From: an uncultured Bacilli bacterium
GTDB taxonomy: Bacteria; Bacillota_I; Bacilli_A; RF39; UBA660
Assembly: GCA_948999435.1 (NCBI GenBank)
Contig: CARJCM010000016.1
Span: 1-19,111, forward strand
Length of the DNA: 19,111 bases
Direction: 5' to 3'
In this document: positions 4,771 through 10,902 of the stretch, one piece after another
How positions within the stretch are numbered: position 1 is the stretch's first letter
Layout: each line of letters begins with the position of its first letter
The notes under the pieces: model-generated
Told to the model about the DNA's origin: nothing
The model's input: the letters and a program-made list of their open reading frames with translations, nothing else
Database searches by the model: none
Position numbers and translations under genes: made by a program

Positions 4771-4964
4771 GGAAATATCTTGTACTCTAATTCTACAATA
4801 CTAGCCTTAACTTAGTATTTTGAGTTATAAAAGAGTATTGGGCGCAAACCCCAAGTGTTGTTCACGTTGTTGTTCGTGAGGTGGCCATTCGTATTCACAA
4901 GGAACACCCAAGCATTACCGCTATTCCAGCGATTCGGAGACCTCTTCAAATTTATAGATATTCC
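4771..4964 (-). ncRNA. Cassette unit 15 (type A), first of the array on the minus strand
   Basis: Ends GGAATATCTA (4964-4955) and TACAAGATATTTCC (4784-4771). Body 4837-4941 encodes SPNRW and the core AWVFLVNTNGHLTNNNVNNT, then WGLRP. Its 3' flank is nearly identical to that of unit 13. It has no B partner, and its promoter would overlap the S10 upstream region: a minus-strand TATAAT (4981-4976) lies 11 bp before the GG, with only a poorly spaced TTGCCT as -35. Confidence 0.6.
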
Positions 4965-4970
4965 CTATGC

Positions 4971-5000
4971 TTGACATTATATCACAAAAATCTTTATTTT
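4971..5000 (+). promoter_or_regulatory. Possible upstream promoter for the S10 operon
   Basis: TTGACA (4971-4976), 18-bp spacer, TATTTT (4995-5000) on the plus strand. Good -35 but weak -10. It overlaps the minus-strand TATAAT before cassette unit 15. Confidence 0.4.
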
Positions 5001-5014
5001 AGGCAAATTTATGC

Positions 5015-5042
5015 TTGCAATTCATAGAATTTATGGTATAAT
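5015..5042 (+). promoter_or_regulatory. Main promoter of the S10-spc-alpha operon
   Basis: -35 TTGCAA (5015-5020), 16-bp spacer, extended -10 TGGTATAAT (5034-5042). Predicted start near 5049, giving a leader of about 120 nt before rpsJ. It is the best sigma-A-type site in the 230 bp upstream of the operon. Confidence 0.75.
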
Positions 5043-5048
5043 CTATTT

Positions 5049-5171
5049 CGTATGACTGCGAGGATGCGCAAGGTTGCTGATACACTAGGCGAGGTTGTTC
5101 CATATACCTCGAGTATCAGGTAATTTGTGTTTAGCAAGCCTATACTAGATATAGACGAAAGGAGAAAGAAC
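5049..5171 (+). promoter_or_regulatory. Structured S10 leader RNA
   Basis: The leader holds a two-part hairpin: CTGATAC (5077-5083) pairs with GTATCAG (5113-5119) and CGAGGT (5090-5095) with ACCTCG (5106-5111), with an asymmetric internal loop. No T-run follows, so it is not an obvious terminator. S10 leaders are often sites of autogenous control by a ribosomal protein; which protein, if any, acts here cannot be told from the sequence. Confidence 0.5.
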
Positions 5172-5480
5172 ATGTCAAATACTAAAGTTAGAATCAATCT
5201 TAAAGCATATGATCATAGACTACTTGATACTGCTGCAGTTAAGATTGTTGAGACAGTTAAGAGAACTGGGGGAGAGGTTTCGGGACCTGTACCACTTCCT
5301 ACTGAAATACAAAAGTATACAGTACTTAGAGCGGTACATAAGTATAAAGATGCACGTGAACAATTTGAAATGCGTACACATAAAAGACTTATCGATATTA
5401 AAAACCCAAGCAAAGAAACTATTGATGCGTTAACTCACTTAGATTTACCAAGTGGTGTAGACATTGATATAAAATTATAA
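5172..5480 (+). CDS. rpsJ: 30S ribosomal protein S10
   Basis: S10 of the small-subunit head, and NusE in transcription antitermination. The 102-residue product has the usual family length and hallmarks: VRINLKAYDHRLLD at the start, SGPVPLPTEIQKYTVLRAVHKYKDAREQFEMR in the middle (read from 5271 on) and a DLPSGVDIDIKL end. The start at 5172 follows AAAGGAG at a good distance and begins MSNTKVRINL as in homologues; an upstream in-frame start at 5127 lies in the leader and has no ribosome binding site. First gene of the operon, 20 bp before rplC. Confidence 0.97.
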   Translation: MSNTKVRINLKAYDHRLLDTAAVKIVETVKRTGGEVSGPVPLPTEIQKYTVLRAVHKYKDAREQFEMRTHKRLIDIKNPSKETIDALTHLDLPSGVDIDIKL

Positions 5481-5500
5481 TATAGGAAAGAGGAGAAAAG

Positions 5501-6307
5501 ATGAAAGGAATCTTAGGACGCAAAATTGGAATGACTCAAGTTTTCTCTAAAGATGGTAAATTAATTCCTGTTACTGTAGTAGAAGTTGCACCTAATACAG
5601 TAATGCAAGTTAAAACTGTAGAGTCTGATGGTTATAATGCTATTCAATTAGGCGTATTTGAAAAGAAAGAAAAAAATGCTACTAAACCAGAAATGGGTAG
5701 AGCTAAAAAAGCTAATACAACTCCTAAGCGCTTCTTAAAAGAAATCAGAGATTATGAAGGGACTGTAAATGTTGGTGATGTAATCGATGCAAGTACTTTT
5801 GAAGTAGGAGATGTAATCGATGTAACAGGAACTAGCAAAGGTAAAGGTTTTACAGGTGTTATTAAACGTAATAACCAATCTCGTGGACCTGAAACTCATG
5901 GTTCTAGATATCACAGAAGACCTGGTTCAATGGGAACTATGCTTCCAAAAAGAGTTCTTAAAGGAAAAATACTTTCTGGACATATGGGAGCTGAAACAAT
6001 AACTATTCAAAATTTGGAAGTTATTGAAATTAATGTAAACGAAAATTATATTTTAGTAAGTGGAAATATTCCAGGAGCAAAGAATTCATTAGTATTTATT
6101 AAATCTGCTGTTAAGAATAATCGTAAGAAAAATCCAAAAGAAGTTATAACTTACGAAGAAACAGTTGTAGATGAAGTTGTAGAGGAAACACCAGCAGAAG
6201 TTGTTAGTGAAGAATCTACAGATGTAACTCCTACAGTAGAAGAAACAGAAGAAGTAACTACTGAAGAAGTAGAAGCTAATGAAGAAAATTCTGGAGAAAA
6301 CAATTAG
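5501..6307 (+). CDS. rplC: 50S ribosomal protein L3 with an acidic C-terminal extension
   Basis: L3 is an early assembly protein near the peptidyl transferase centre. The start MKGILGRKIGMTQVF and the extended loop around residues 120-150 (GTSKGKGFTGVIKR, then RGPETHGSRYHRRPGSMG) are typical. The family usually has about 210 residues; this one has 268. The extra 55 or so residues, from about position 213, are rich in Glu, Val and Thr and contain almost no Lys or Arg, opposite to normal ribosomal tails. AGGAG at 5491-5495 sets the start. Ends with TAG, 20 bp before rplD. Confidence 0.97.
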   Translation: MKGILGRKIGMTQVFSKDGKLIPVTVVEVAPNTVMQVKTVESDGYNAIQLGVFEKKEKNATKPEMGRAKKANTTPKRFLKEIRDYEGTVNVGDVIDASTFEVGDVIDVTGTSKGKGFTGVIKRNNQSRGPETHGSRYHRRPGSMGTMLPKRVLKGKILSGHMGAETITIQNLEVIEINVNENYILVSGNIPGAKNSLVFIKSAVKNNRKKNPKEVITYEETVVDEVVEETPAEVVSEESTDVTPTVEETEEVTTEEVEANEENSGENN

Positions 6308-6327
6308 TTTTCTAGAAAGGATTAATT

Positions 6328-6948
6328 ATGAAGATAAATGTTAAAAACATGGCTAATGAATCTGTAAAAGATATTACTTTAGCTGATACTGTTTGGAATA
6401 TTGAGACTAATGATTTAGTTTTAAAGAAAATGATTCGTTTACAACTTGACTCAATGAGACAAGGAACTCATAAAACTAAAACTCGTAGTGAAGTTTCTGG
6501 TGGTGGAAGAAAACCTTGGAAACAAAAAGGTACTGGACGTGCTCGTCAAGGTAGTATCCGTGCTACTCAATGGAGAGGTGGCGGAATTGCTGGAGGAGTA
6601 ACTCCTAGAGACTATACTTTCGATATTAATAAAAAAGAAAGAGCTTTGGCTTTAAAGAGTGCGCTTACTCATAAAGCTCAAGATAAAGAATTAGTTGTAA
6701 TTGATAATATTAAACTTGAAAGTTTAAAAACTAAAGAAATTAAAAATTTGGTTAAAACTCTTGAACTTAATGGTAAAGTATTATTTGTTACAGCAGAAGA
6801 CAACGAAGACTTATATATGGCAACTAGAAATTTAGGTTATGCTTATTATATTACAAGTAATGAAATTAACTGCTTAGATTTAGTTAATACAGACATTCTT
6901 GTATGTGATGAAGCAGCTGTTAAAAAAATCGAGGAGGTGCTTAAATAA
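6328..6948 (+). CDS. rplD: 50S ribosomal protein L4
   Basis: L4 lines the nascent peptide exit tunnel and in some bacteria represses its own operon. The tunnel loop is clear at about residues 50-85: TRSEVSGGGRKPWKQKGTGR, ARQGSIRATQWRGGG. Length 206 residues, normal. GAAAGG lies 7 bp before ATG. The stop TAA shares its last A with the ATG of rplW, so translation is likely coupled. Confidence 0.97.
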   Translation: MKINVKNMANESVKDITLADTVWNIETNDLVLKKMIRLQLDSMRQGTHKTKTRSEVSGGGRKPWKQKGTGRARQGSIRATQWRGGGIAGGVTPRDYTFDINKKERALALKSALTHKAQDKELVVIDNIKLESLKTKEIKNLVKTLELNGKVLFVTAEDNEDLYMATRNLGYAYYITSNEINCLDLVNTDILVCDEAAVKKIEEVLK

Positions 6949-7226
6949 TGAAGGATTATACTGATATTATTGATTCACCGGTTATTACTGAGAAAAGTGC
7001 AATTAAAATGCAAAATGATAATGTATATACATTTAAAGTAGCTAAGGATGCTGATAAAACACAAATTAAAAAAGCTGTTGAAAGAGCATTTGGCGTTACT
7101 GTTAAAAGTGTTAATACATTAAATACAAAAGCTAAAAAACGTAGAGTTGGAAGATATCCAGGTATGACTAAAACTTATAAGAAAGCTATTATTACTTTGG
7201 ATAAAGACTCTAAAATAGAATTATAG
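6948..7226 (+). CDS. rplW: 50S ribosomal protein L23
   Basis: L23 sits at the tunnel exit and docks trigger factor and SRP. The 92-residue product has the family pattern: SPVITEKS near residue 10, YTFKVAKDADKTQIKKAVE and FGVTVKSVNTLN, and the KKRRVGRYPGMTKTYKKAIITL end. The start overlaps rplD by one base and is preceded by GAGGAGGTG inside rplD. Stop TAG runs directly into the rplB ribosome binding site. Confidence 0.96.
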   Translation: MKDYTDIIDSPVITEKSAIKMQNDNVYTFKVAKDADKTQIKKAVERAFGVTVKSVNTLNTKAKKRRVGRYPGMTKTYKKAIITLDKDSKIEL

Positions 7227-7238
7227 GAGGAGTAATTT

Positions 7239-8069
7239 ATGGCAATTAAGAAATATAAACCAACGACTAATGGTCGTCGTGGAATGACAACTCTTATGAA
7301 TGAAGAGTTAACTACTAGTACTCCTACTAAAAGTTTACTTAAAAGTTCTTCTAAAACAGGAGGAAGAAATAATCAAGGTAAAATGACAGTTCGTCACATT
7401 GGTGGAGGAGCTAAAAGAAAATATCGTTTAATTGATTATAAGAGAAATAAAACAGGTGTAACTGGTAGAGTTGCAACAATTGAATATGACCCAAATAGAA
7501 GTGCTAATATTGCTTTGATTAACTATCGTGATGGTGAAAAAAGATATATTATTGCTCCTAAAGGTTTAAAAGTTGGTATGATTATTGAAAATGGTAGTGA
7601 AGCTGATATTAAAGTTGGTAATGCATTACCACTTGAAAATATTCCAGTAGGTACTGTTGTACATTGCATCGAACTTAAACCTGGTAAGGGTGCTGAAGTT
7701 GCACGTAGTGCAGGAGCTAGTGCTCAAATATTAGGTAGAGATGGTAAATATGTTATCTTAAGATTACAATCTGGAGAAACAAGAAAAGTTCTTGGAACTT
7801 GTATGGCTACAATTGGTACTGTTGGTAATGAAGATTATGAACTTGTTAATTTAGGTAAAGCTGGACGTAAACGTCATTTAGGTATTAGACCTACTAATAG
7901 AGGTTCTGTTATGAACCCTAATGATCACCCTCATGGTGGTGGAGAAGGTCGTACACCAGTTGGACGTAAGAGTCCGATGACACCTTGGGGTAAACCTGCT
8001 CTTGGATACAAGACAAGAAAAAATAAGAAAGCTTCTAGCAAGTTAATTGTTAGTAGAAAAAATAAATAG
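7239..8069 (+). CDS. rplB: 50S ribosomal protein L2
   Basis: L2 is needed for subunit joining and peptidyl transfer. The product is 276 residues, the usual size. It begins MAIKKYKPTTNGRRGMT, has an OB-fold region with HIGGGAKRKYRLIDYKRNK, and near residues 225-260 the signature NPNDHPHGGGEGRTPVGR, including the conserved His thought important for activity. The start follows TAGGAGG. Ends with TAG 9 bp before rpsS. Confidence 0.98.
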   Translation: MAIKKYKPTTNGRRGMTTLMNEELTTSTPTKSLLKSSSKTGGRNNQGKMTVRHIGGGAKRKYRLIDYKRNKTGVTGRVATIEYDPNRSANIALINYRDGEKRYIIAPKGLKVGMIIENGSEADIKVGNALPLENIPVGTVVHCIELKPGKGAEVARSAGASAQILGRDGKYVILRLQSGETRKVLGTCMATIGTVGNEDYELVNLGKAGRKRHLGIRPTNRGSVMNPNDHPHGGGEGRTPVGRKSPMTPWGKPALGYKTRKNKKASSKLIVSRKNK

Positions 8070-8078
8070 GAGGAAATA

Positions 8079-8342
8079 ATGGCAAGAAGTTTAAAAAAAG
8101 GGCCTTATGTATTCGATAGATTACTTAAGCGCATTCAAGAATTAAATAAGAATAATAAAAAAGAAGTTATTAAAACTTGGTCTCGTCGTTCAACTATTTA
8201 TCCTGATTTCGTAGGACACACAATTGCTGTTCATAACGGAAAAGAGTTTATCCCTGTATATATTACAGAAGATATGGTAGGTCACAAACTTGGAGAGTTC
8301 GCAATGACTCGTAAGTTTGGTGGACATGCAGGACAAAAGTAG
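8079..8342 (+). CDS. rpsS: 30S ribosomal protein S19
   Basis: S19 binds 16S rRNA in the head together with S13. The 87-residue protein shows MARSLKKGPYV, IKTWSRRSTIYPDFVGHTIAVHNGKEFIPVYI and the C-terminal GEFAMTRKFGGHAGQK, all standard. TAGGAGG precedes the start. Stop TAG is fused to the ribosome binding site of rplV. Confidence 0.97.
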   Translation: MARSLKKGPYVFDRLLKRIQELNKNNKKEVIKTWSRRSTIYPDFVGHTIAVHNGKEFIPVYITEDMVGHKLGEFAMTRKFGGHAGQK

Positions 8343-8354
8343 GAGGGTGTTTAA

Positions 8355-8705
8355 ATGGAAACTTATGCAATACATAAGGGAGCTATGATTGCCCCTAGAA
8401 AAGCAAGAATGACTATGGATCTTATTCGTGGTAAAGACGTACAAACTGCTATTGGTATTTTAGAGAATACTAATACTAAAGCATCAAGACTTATTTTAAA
8501 AGTATTAAATAGTGCTGTTGCTAATGCAGTTAATAACTTTGGAGCTCATGAAGAAGATTTAAGAATTAGTGAATGTTATATTAATCCAGGACAAGTTTAT
8601 AAAAGAATTAAATTTGCAAGTCGTGGAAATGTTGACAGAAGAGATAAAAGAACTAGTCACATTACTGTAAAAGTTAGTGATGGTAAGTTGAAGGAGGAAG
8701 CATAA
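8355..8705 (+). CDS. rplV: 50S ribosomal protein L22
   Basis: L22 reaches into the exit tunnel with a beta hairpin; macrolide resistance maps there. Of 116 residues, the start APRKARMTMDLIRGKDVQTA and the hairpin region GQVYKRIKFASRGNVDRRDK, then RTSHITVKVSD are recognisable. Normal size. TAATG joins its stop to the rpsC start (one-base overlap). Confidence 0.96.
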   Translation: METYAIHKGAMIAPRKARMTMDLIRGKDVQTAIGILENTNTKASRLILKVLNSAVANAVNNFGAHEEDLRISECYINPGQVYKRIKFASRGNVDRRDKRTSHITVKVSDGKLKEEA

Positions 8706-9382
8706 TGGGTCAAAAAGTTAATCCAATAGGTTTTAGACTTGGAGTTAATAAAGATTGGGAATCTAAATGGTATGCTGGTAAAGACTATGCTGAAGTTTTA
8801 AATAAAGATATTAAAATTAGAGAATATTTAGAAAATAAGCTTAAAGATGCTGCTGTTGCTTCCATAATTATTGAAAGAAAGAAAAATAGAATTGATGTTT
8901 CAATTAATACTGCTAAACCAGGTGTTATAATTGGTAAAGGCGGAGAAGACATCGAAAAATTAAGAAAAGAAATTAAAAAATTAGTAGGCGAAGACGTATA
9001 TGTAAATATCGTTGAAGTTAAAAATCCAGATTTAAATGCTAAATTAGTAGCACAAAGTATTGCTTCACAAATTGAAGCTCGTGCTCCATTTAGAAGCGCT
9101 CAAAAAAGAGCAATTAGAAATACAATGAAAGCTGGAGCTAAAGGTATTAAAACTAGTGTATCTGGTCGTTTAGGTGGAGCTGAAATGGCTCGTACTGAAG
9201 GATATACAGAAGGTACTGTTCCACTTCATACAATTAGAGCTGATGTTGATTATGCAACGAGTGAGGCTGACACAACATATGGTAAGATTGGTGTAAAAGT
9301 TTGGATTTACAAAGATGAAATTCTTCCTACTAATAAACGTACGAGAGGAGATGGATCTCATGTTAATGCCAAAAAAGACTAA
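8705..9382 (+). CDS. rpsC: 30S ribosomal protein S3
   Basis: S3 forms part of the mRNA entry helicase. It starts MGQKVNPIGFRLGVNKDWES. A type II KH domain is visible around residues 60-110 with GVIIGKGGEDIEKLRKEI, and the C-terminal domain has RSAQKRAIRNTMKAGAKGIK and GRLGGAEMARTEGYTEGTVP. Length 225. AAGGAGGAAG lies inside the end of rplV. It overlaps rplP by 23 bp. Confidence 0.97.
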   Translation: MGQKVNPIGFRLGVNKDWESKWYAGKDYAEVLNKDIKIREYLENKLKDAAVASIIIERKKNRIDVSINTAKPGVIIGKGGEDIEKLRKEIKKLVGEDVYVNIVEVKNPDLNAKLVAQSIASQIEARAPFRSAQKRAIRNTMKAGAKGIKTSVSGRLGGAEMARTEGYTEGTVPLHTIRADVDYATSEADTTYGKIGVKVWIYKDEILPTNKRTRGDGSHVNAKKD

Positions 9383-9794
9383 ATATAGAAAACCTCATAG
9401 ACTAACTTATGATGGTCATGCTAGAGGAAACACAGAATTACATTTCGGTGAATATGGTCTTCAAGCAAAAGAAGGAGCATGGATTACTGCTCGTCAAATA
9501 GAAGCTGCTCGTATCGCTATGACACGTTATATGAAACGTGGAGGTAAAGTTTGGATAAATATTTTCCCTCATTTAGCTTTAACTCAAAAACCTTTAGAAA
9601 CTCGTCAAGGTACAGGAAAAGGTAATGTTAATGAATGGGTAGCAGTTGTTAAAGAAGGCAAAATCATGTTTGAAATTGGTGGTGTTGATGAAGCTATTGC
9701 TCGTGAAGCACTTAGACTTGCAAGTCACAAATTACCAATTAAAACTAAATTCGTTAAGAAAGAATTAAAAGCAGGTGAAGCTGATGAAAATTAA
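9360..9794 (+). CDS. rplP: 50S ribosomal protein L16
   Basis: L16 organises the A-site tRNA region of the large subunit. The start at 9360 gives MLMPKKTKYRKPHR, matching the MLxPKRTKYRK start of the family, with GAGGAG 9 bp upstream. Earlier in-frame starts from 9315 lie within rpsC and would add foreign residues. Further signatures are ARQIEAARIAMTRYMKRGGK and PLETRQGTGKGNVNEWVAVV. Length 144. The reading frame overlaps the rpsC end by 23 bp. Confidence 0.95.
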   Translation: MLMPKKTKYRKPHRLTYDGHARGNTELHFGEYGLQAKEGAWITARQIEAARIAMTRYMKRGGKVWINIFPHLALTQKPLETRQGTGKGNVNEWVAVVKEGKIMFEIGGVDEAIAREALRLASHKLPIKTKFVKKELKAGEADEN

Positions 9795-9993
9795 AGAATT
9801 AAGAGAACTTTCTAATAAAGAAATAGAGAGTAAAATCATTGAAGCTAAAAAAGAACTTTTTAACCTTCGTATGAAACAATCTACTGGTACTTTAGAAAAA
9901 CCTCATAAAATTAATGAACTTAGAAAAGATGTAGCAAGAATGAAAACAATTTTACGTGAAAGAGAACTAGAGGAGGCTAATCATGGAGAATAG
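9784..9993 (+). CDS. rpmC: 50S ribosomal protein L29
   Basis: L29 is a small helical hairpin next to L23 at the tunnel exit. The 69-residue product starts MKIKELRELSNKEIESK and has ELFNLRMKQSTGTLEKPHKI and ARMKTILREREL, typical of firmicute L29. ATG 9784 follows AGGTGA at 5 bp; a GTG at 9775 in the same frame would add three residues and is less like the family. It overlaps rplP by 11 bp and rpsQ by 11 bp. Confidence 0.95.
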   Translation: MKIKELRELSNKEIESKIIEAKKELFNLRMKQSTGTLEKPHKINELRKDVARMKTILRERELEEANHGE

Positions 9994-10237
9994 ACAAGAA
10001 TTAGTTGGTAAAGTAGTAAGTAATAAAAATGATAAAACTATTACTATACTAGTTGAAACTTATAAAACTCATCCACTTTATAAAAAACGTGTTAAATATT
10101 CAAAGAAATATACTGCTCATGATGAAAAAAATGAAGCAGGTGTAGGAGATACAGTTAGAGTTAGAGCAACAAGACCATTATCTAAAACTAAAAGATATGA
10201 ACTTGTTGAGATAATCGAAAAAGCTGTAATACTTTAG
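9983..10237 (+). CDS. rpsQ: 30S ribosomal protein S17
   Basis: S17 is an OB-fold primary binder of 16S rRNA. The 84 residues show GKVVSNKNDKTITILVETYK, HPLYKKRVKYSKKYTAHDE and the GDTVRVRATRPLSKTKRYEL end. Family length. GAGGAGG precedes the start inside the overlapping rpmC 3' end. TAG is followed directly by GAGG, 10 bp before rplN. Confidence 0.96.
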   Translation: MENRQELVGKVVSNKNDKTITILVETYKTHPLYKKRVKYSKKYTAHDEKNEAGVGDTVRVRATRPLSKTKRYELVEIIEKAVIL

Positions 10238-10247
10238 GAGGTAAATC

Positions 10248-10616
10248 ATGGTTCAACAAGAAACAAGATTAAAAGTTGCTGATAATACTGGAGCTAGAGA
10301 ACTCTTAGTTATCCGTGTTCTTGGTGGCTCTAAAGTAAAATCTGCTAATATCGGTGATGTTGTAGTTGGTACTGTTAAAAAAGCGATACCTAATTCAAAT
10401 ATGAAAAAAGGTAAAGTTGTTAAAGCAGTTATCGTTAGAACAGTTCAAGGTGTTAGAAGAAAAGATGGAAGCTATATTAAATTTGATGACAATGCTTGTG
10501 TTATCATTAAAGATGATAAATCTCCAGTAGGTACTAGAGTTCTAGGACCTGTCGCAAGAGAGTTACGTGAAGCTGATTATATGAAAATCGTTTCTCTTGC
10601 TAAGGAAGTTATATAG
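10248..10616 (+). CDS. rplN: 50S ribosomal protein L14
   Basis: L14 lies at the subunit interface and contacts silencing factor RsfS. The 122-residue product starts MVQQETRLKVADNTGARELL and contains GDVVVGTVKKAIPNSNMKKG, VIVRTVQGVRRKDGSYIKFD and GTRVLGPVARELR, nearly textbook. AGGAGG before ATG. Stop TAG merges with the next AGGAGG. Confidence 0.97.
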   Translation: MVQQETRLKVADNTGARELLVIRVLGGSKVKSANIGDVVVGTVKKAIPNSNMKKGKVVKAVIVRTVQGVRRKDGSYIKFDDNACVIIKDDKSPVGTRVLGPVARELREADYMKIVSLAKEVI

Positions 10617-10628
10617 GAGGATCCAATT

Positions 10629-10892
10629 ATGATGAAAATTAAGGTTGGCGACGAAGTTTTAGTTATTGCTGGTCGTGATAAAGGCAAAAATGGTAAAGTA
10701 ATTAAAACTTTAAGAAACGAAGACAAAGTTGTTGTTGAAGGAATTAATATAGTAAAAAAACACGTTAAACCAAATAATGGACAGACACAAGGTGGAATAT
10801 TTGATATTGAAGCTCCAATTCATGTATCAAACGTAAAGAAAATCGAAGAAACAAAAGCTACAAAAAATAAAAAAGAAAGTAAAATTAAGTAG
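10629..10892 (+). CDS. rplX: 50S ribosomal protein L24
   Basis: L24 starts large-subunit assembly. A KOW motif is plain at residues 4-30: IKVGDEVLVIAGRDKGKNGK. Then KHVKPNNGQTQGGIFDIEAP follows. With 87 residues it is shorter than the usual 100 or so, missing part of the C-terminal segment and ending in a Lys-rich tail. The first of two adjacent ATGs (10629) is 8 bp from AGGAGG and is preferred. Confidence 0.94.
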   Translation: MMKIKVGDEVLVIAGRDKGKNGKVIKTLRNEDKVVVEGINIVKKHVKPNNGQTQGGIFDIEAPIHVSNVKKIEETKATKNKKESKIK

Positions 10893-10902
10893 GTGAATAT
10901 TT

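Larger units (their letters stand above)
548..4964 (-). repeat. Array of 15 variable-domain cassette units, alternating A and B types
   Basis: Fifteen units start about 300 bp apart (cassette bodies begin at 613, 893, 1203, 1494, 1806, 2119, 2433, 2712, 3025, 3341, 3662, 3945, 4253, 4532, 4837). All have the same orientation and the invariant GGTTTGCGCC near the 3' edge. Odd units (type A) are bounded by GGAATATCTA and AGATATTTC-like ends. Even units (type B) are bounded by GGTTAATCTA and AGATTAATC ends. Between A and T the cassette frame is always 20 codons with eight fixed residues (A, V, F, V, G, L, V, T) and twelve variable ones. No unit has a Shine-Dalgarno site or a full gene. Cassette bodies are much richer in G+C than the strongly AT-rich flanks. 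I read the array as a repertoire of donor or template sequences for the + strand gene at 1-228. Confidence 0.9.

Noticed and set aside
548..4964. CRISPR array
   Set aside because: Repeat period is about 300 bp, and the conserved part is a protein-coding-like segment with variable codons. There are no short direct repeats with 30-40-bp unique spacers.
548..4964. Integron with attC sites between cassettes
   Set aside because: The inter-cassette hairpins lack attC core motifs, the cassettes hold no complete genes, all carry the same domain, and promoters and T-runs fit transcription units better.
548..4964. Shufflon-type invertible segments
   Set aside because: Unit ends are inverted repeats, but only 9 bp and diverged between A and B types, all units point the same way, and the expressed gene carries no copy of these ends near its variable segment.
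548..4964. Antisense RNAs silencing the variable gene
   Set aside because: The predicted minus-strand RNAs have the same sense as the target mRNA, so they could not pair with it.
5009..5197. Minus-strand frame over the S10 promoter and leader
   Set aside because: No family resemblance, no ribosome binding site, and it overlaps clear promoter and leader elements.
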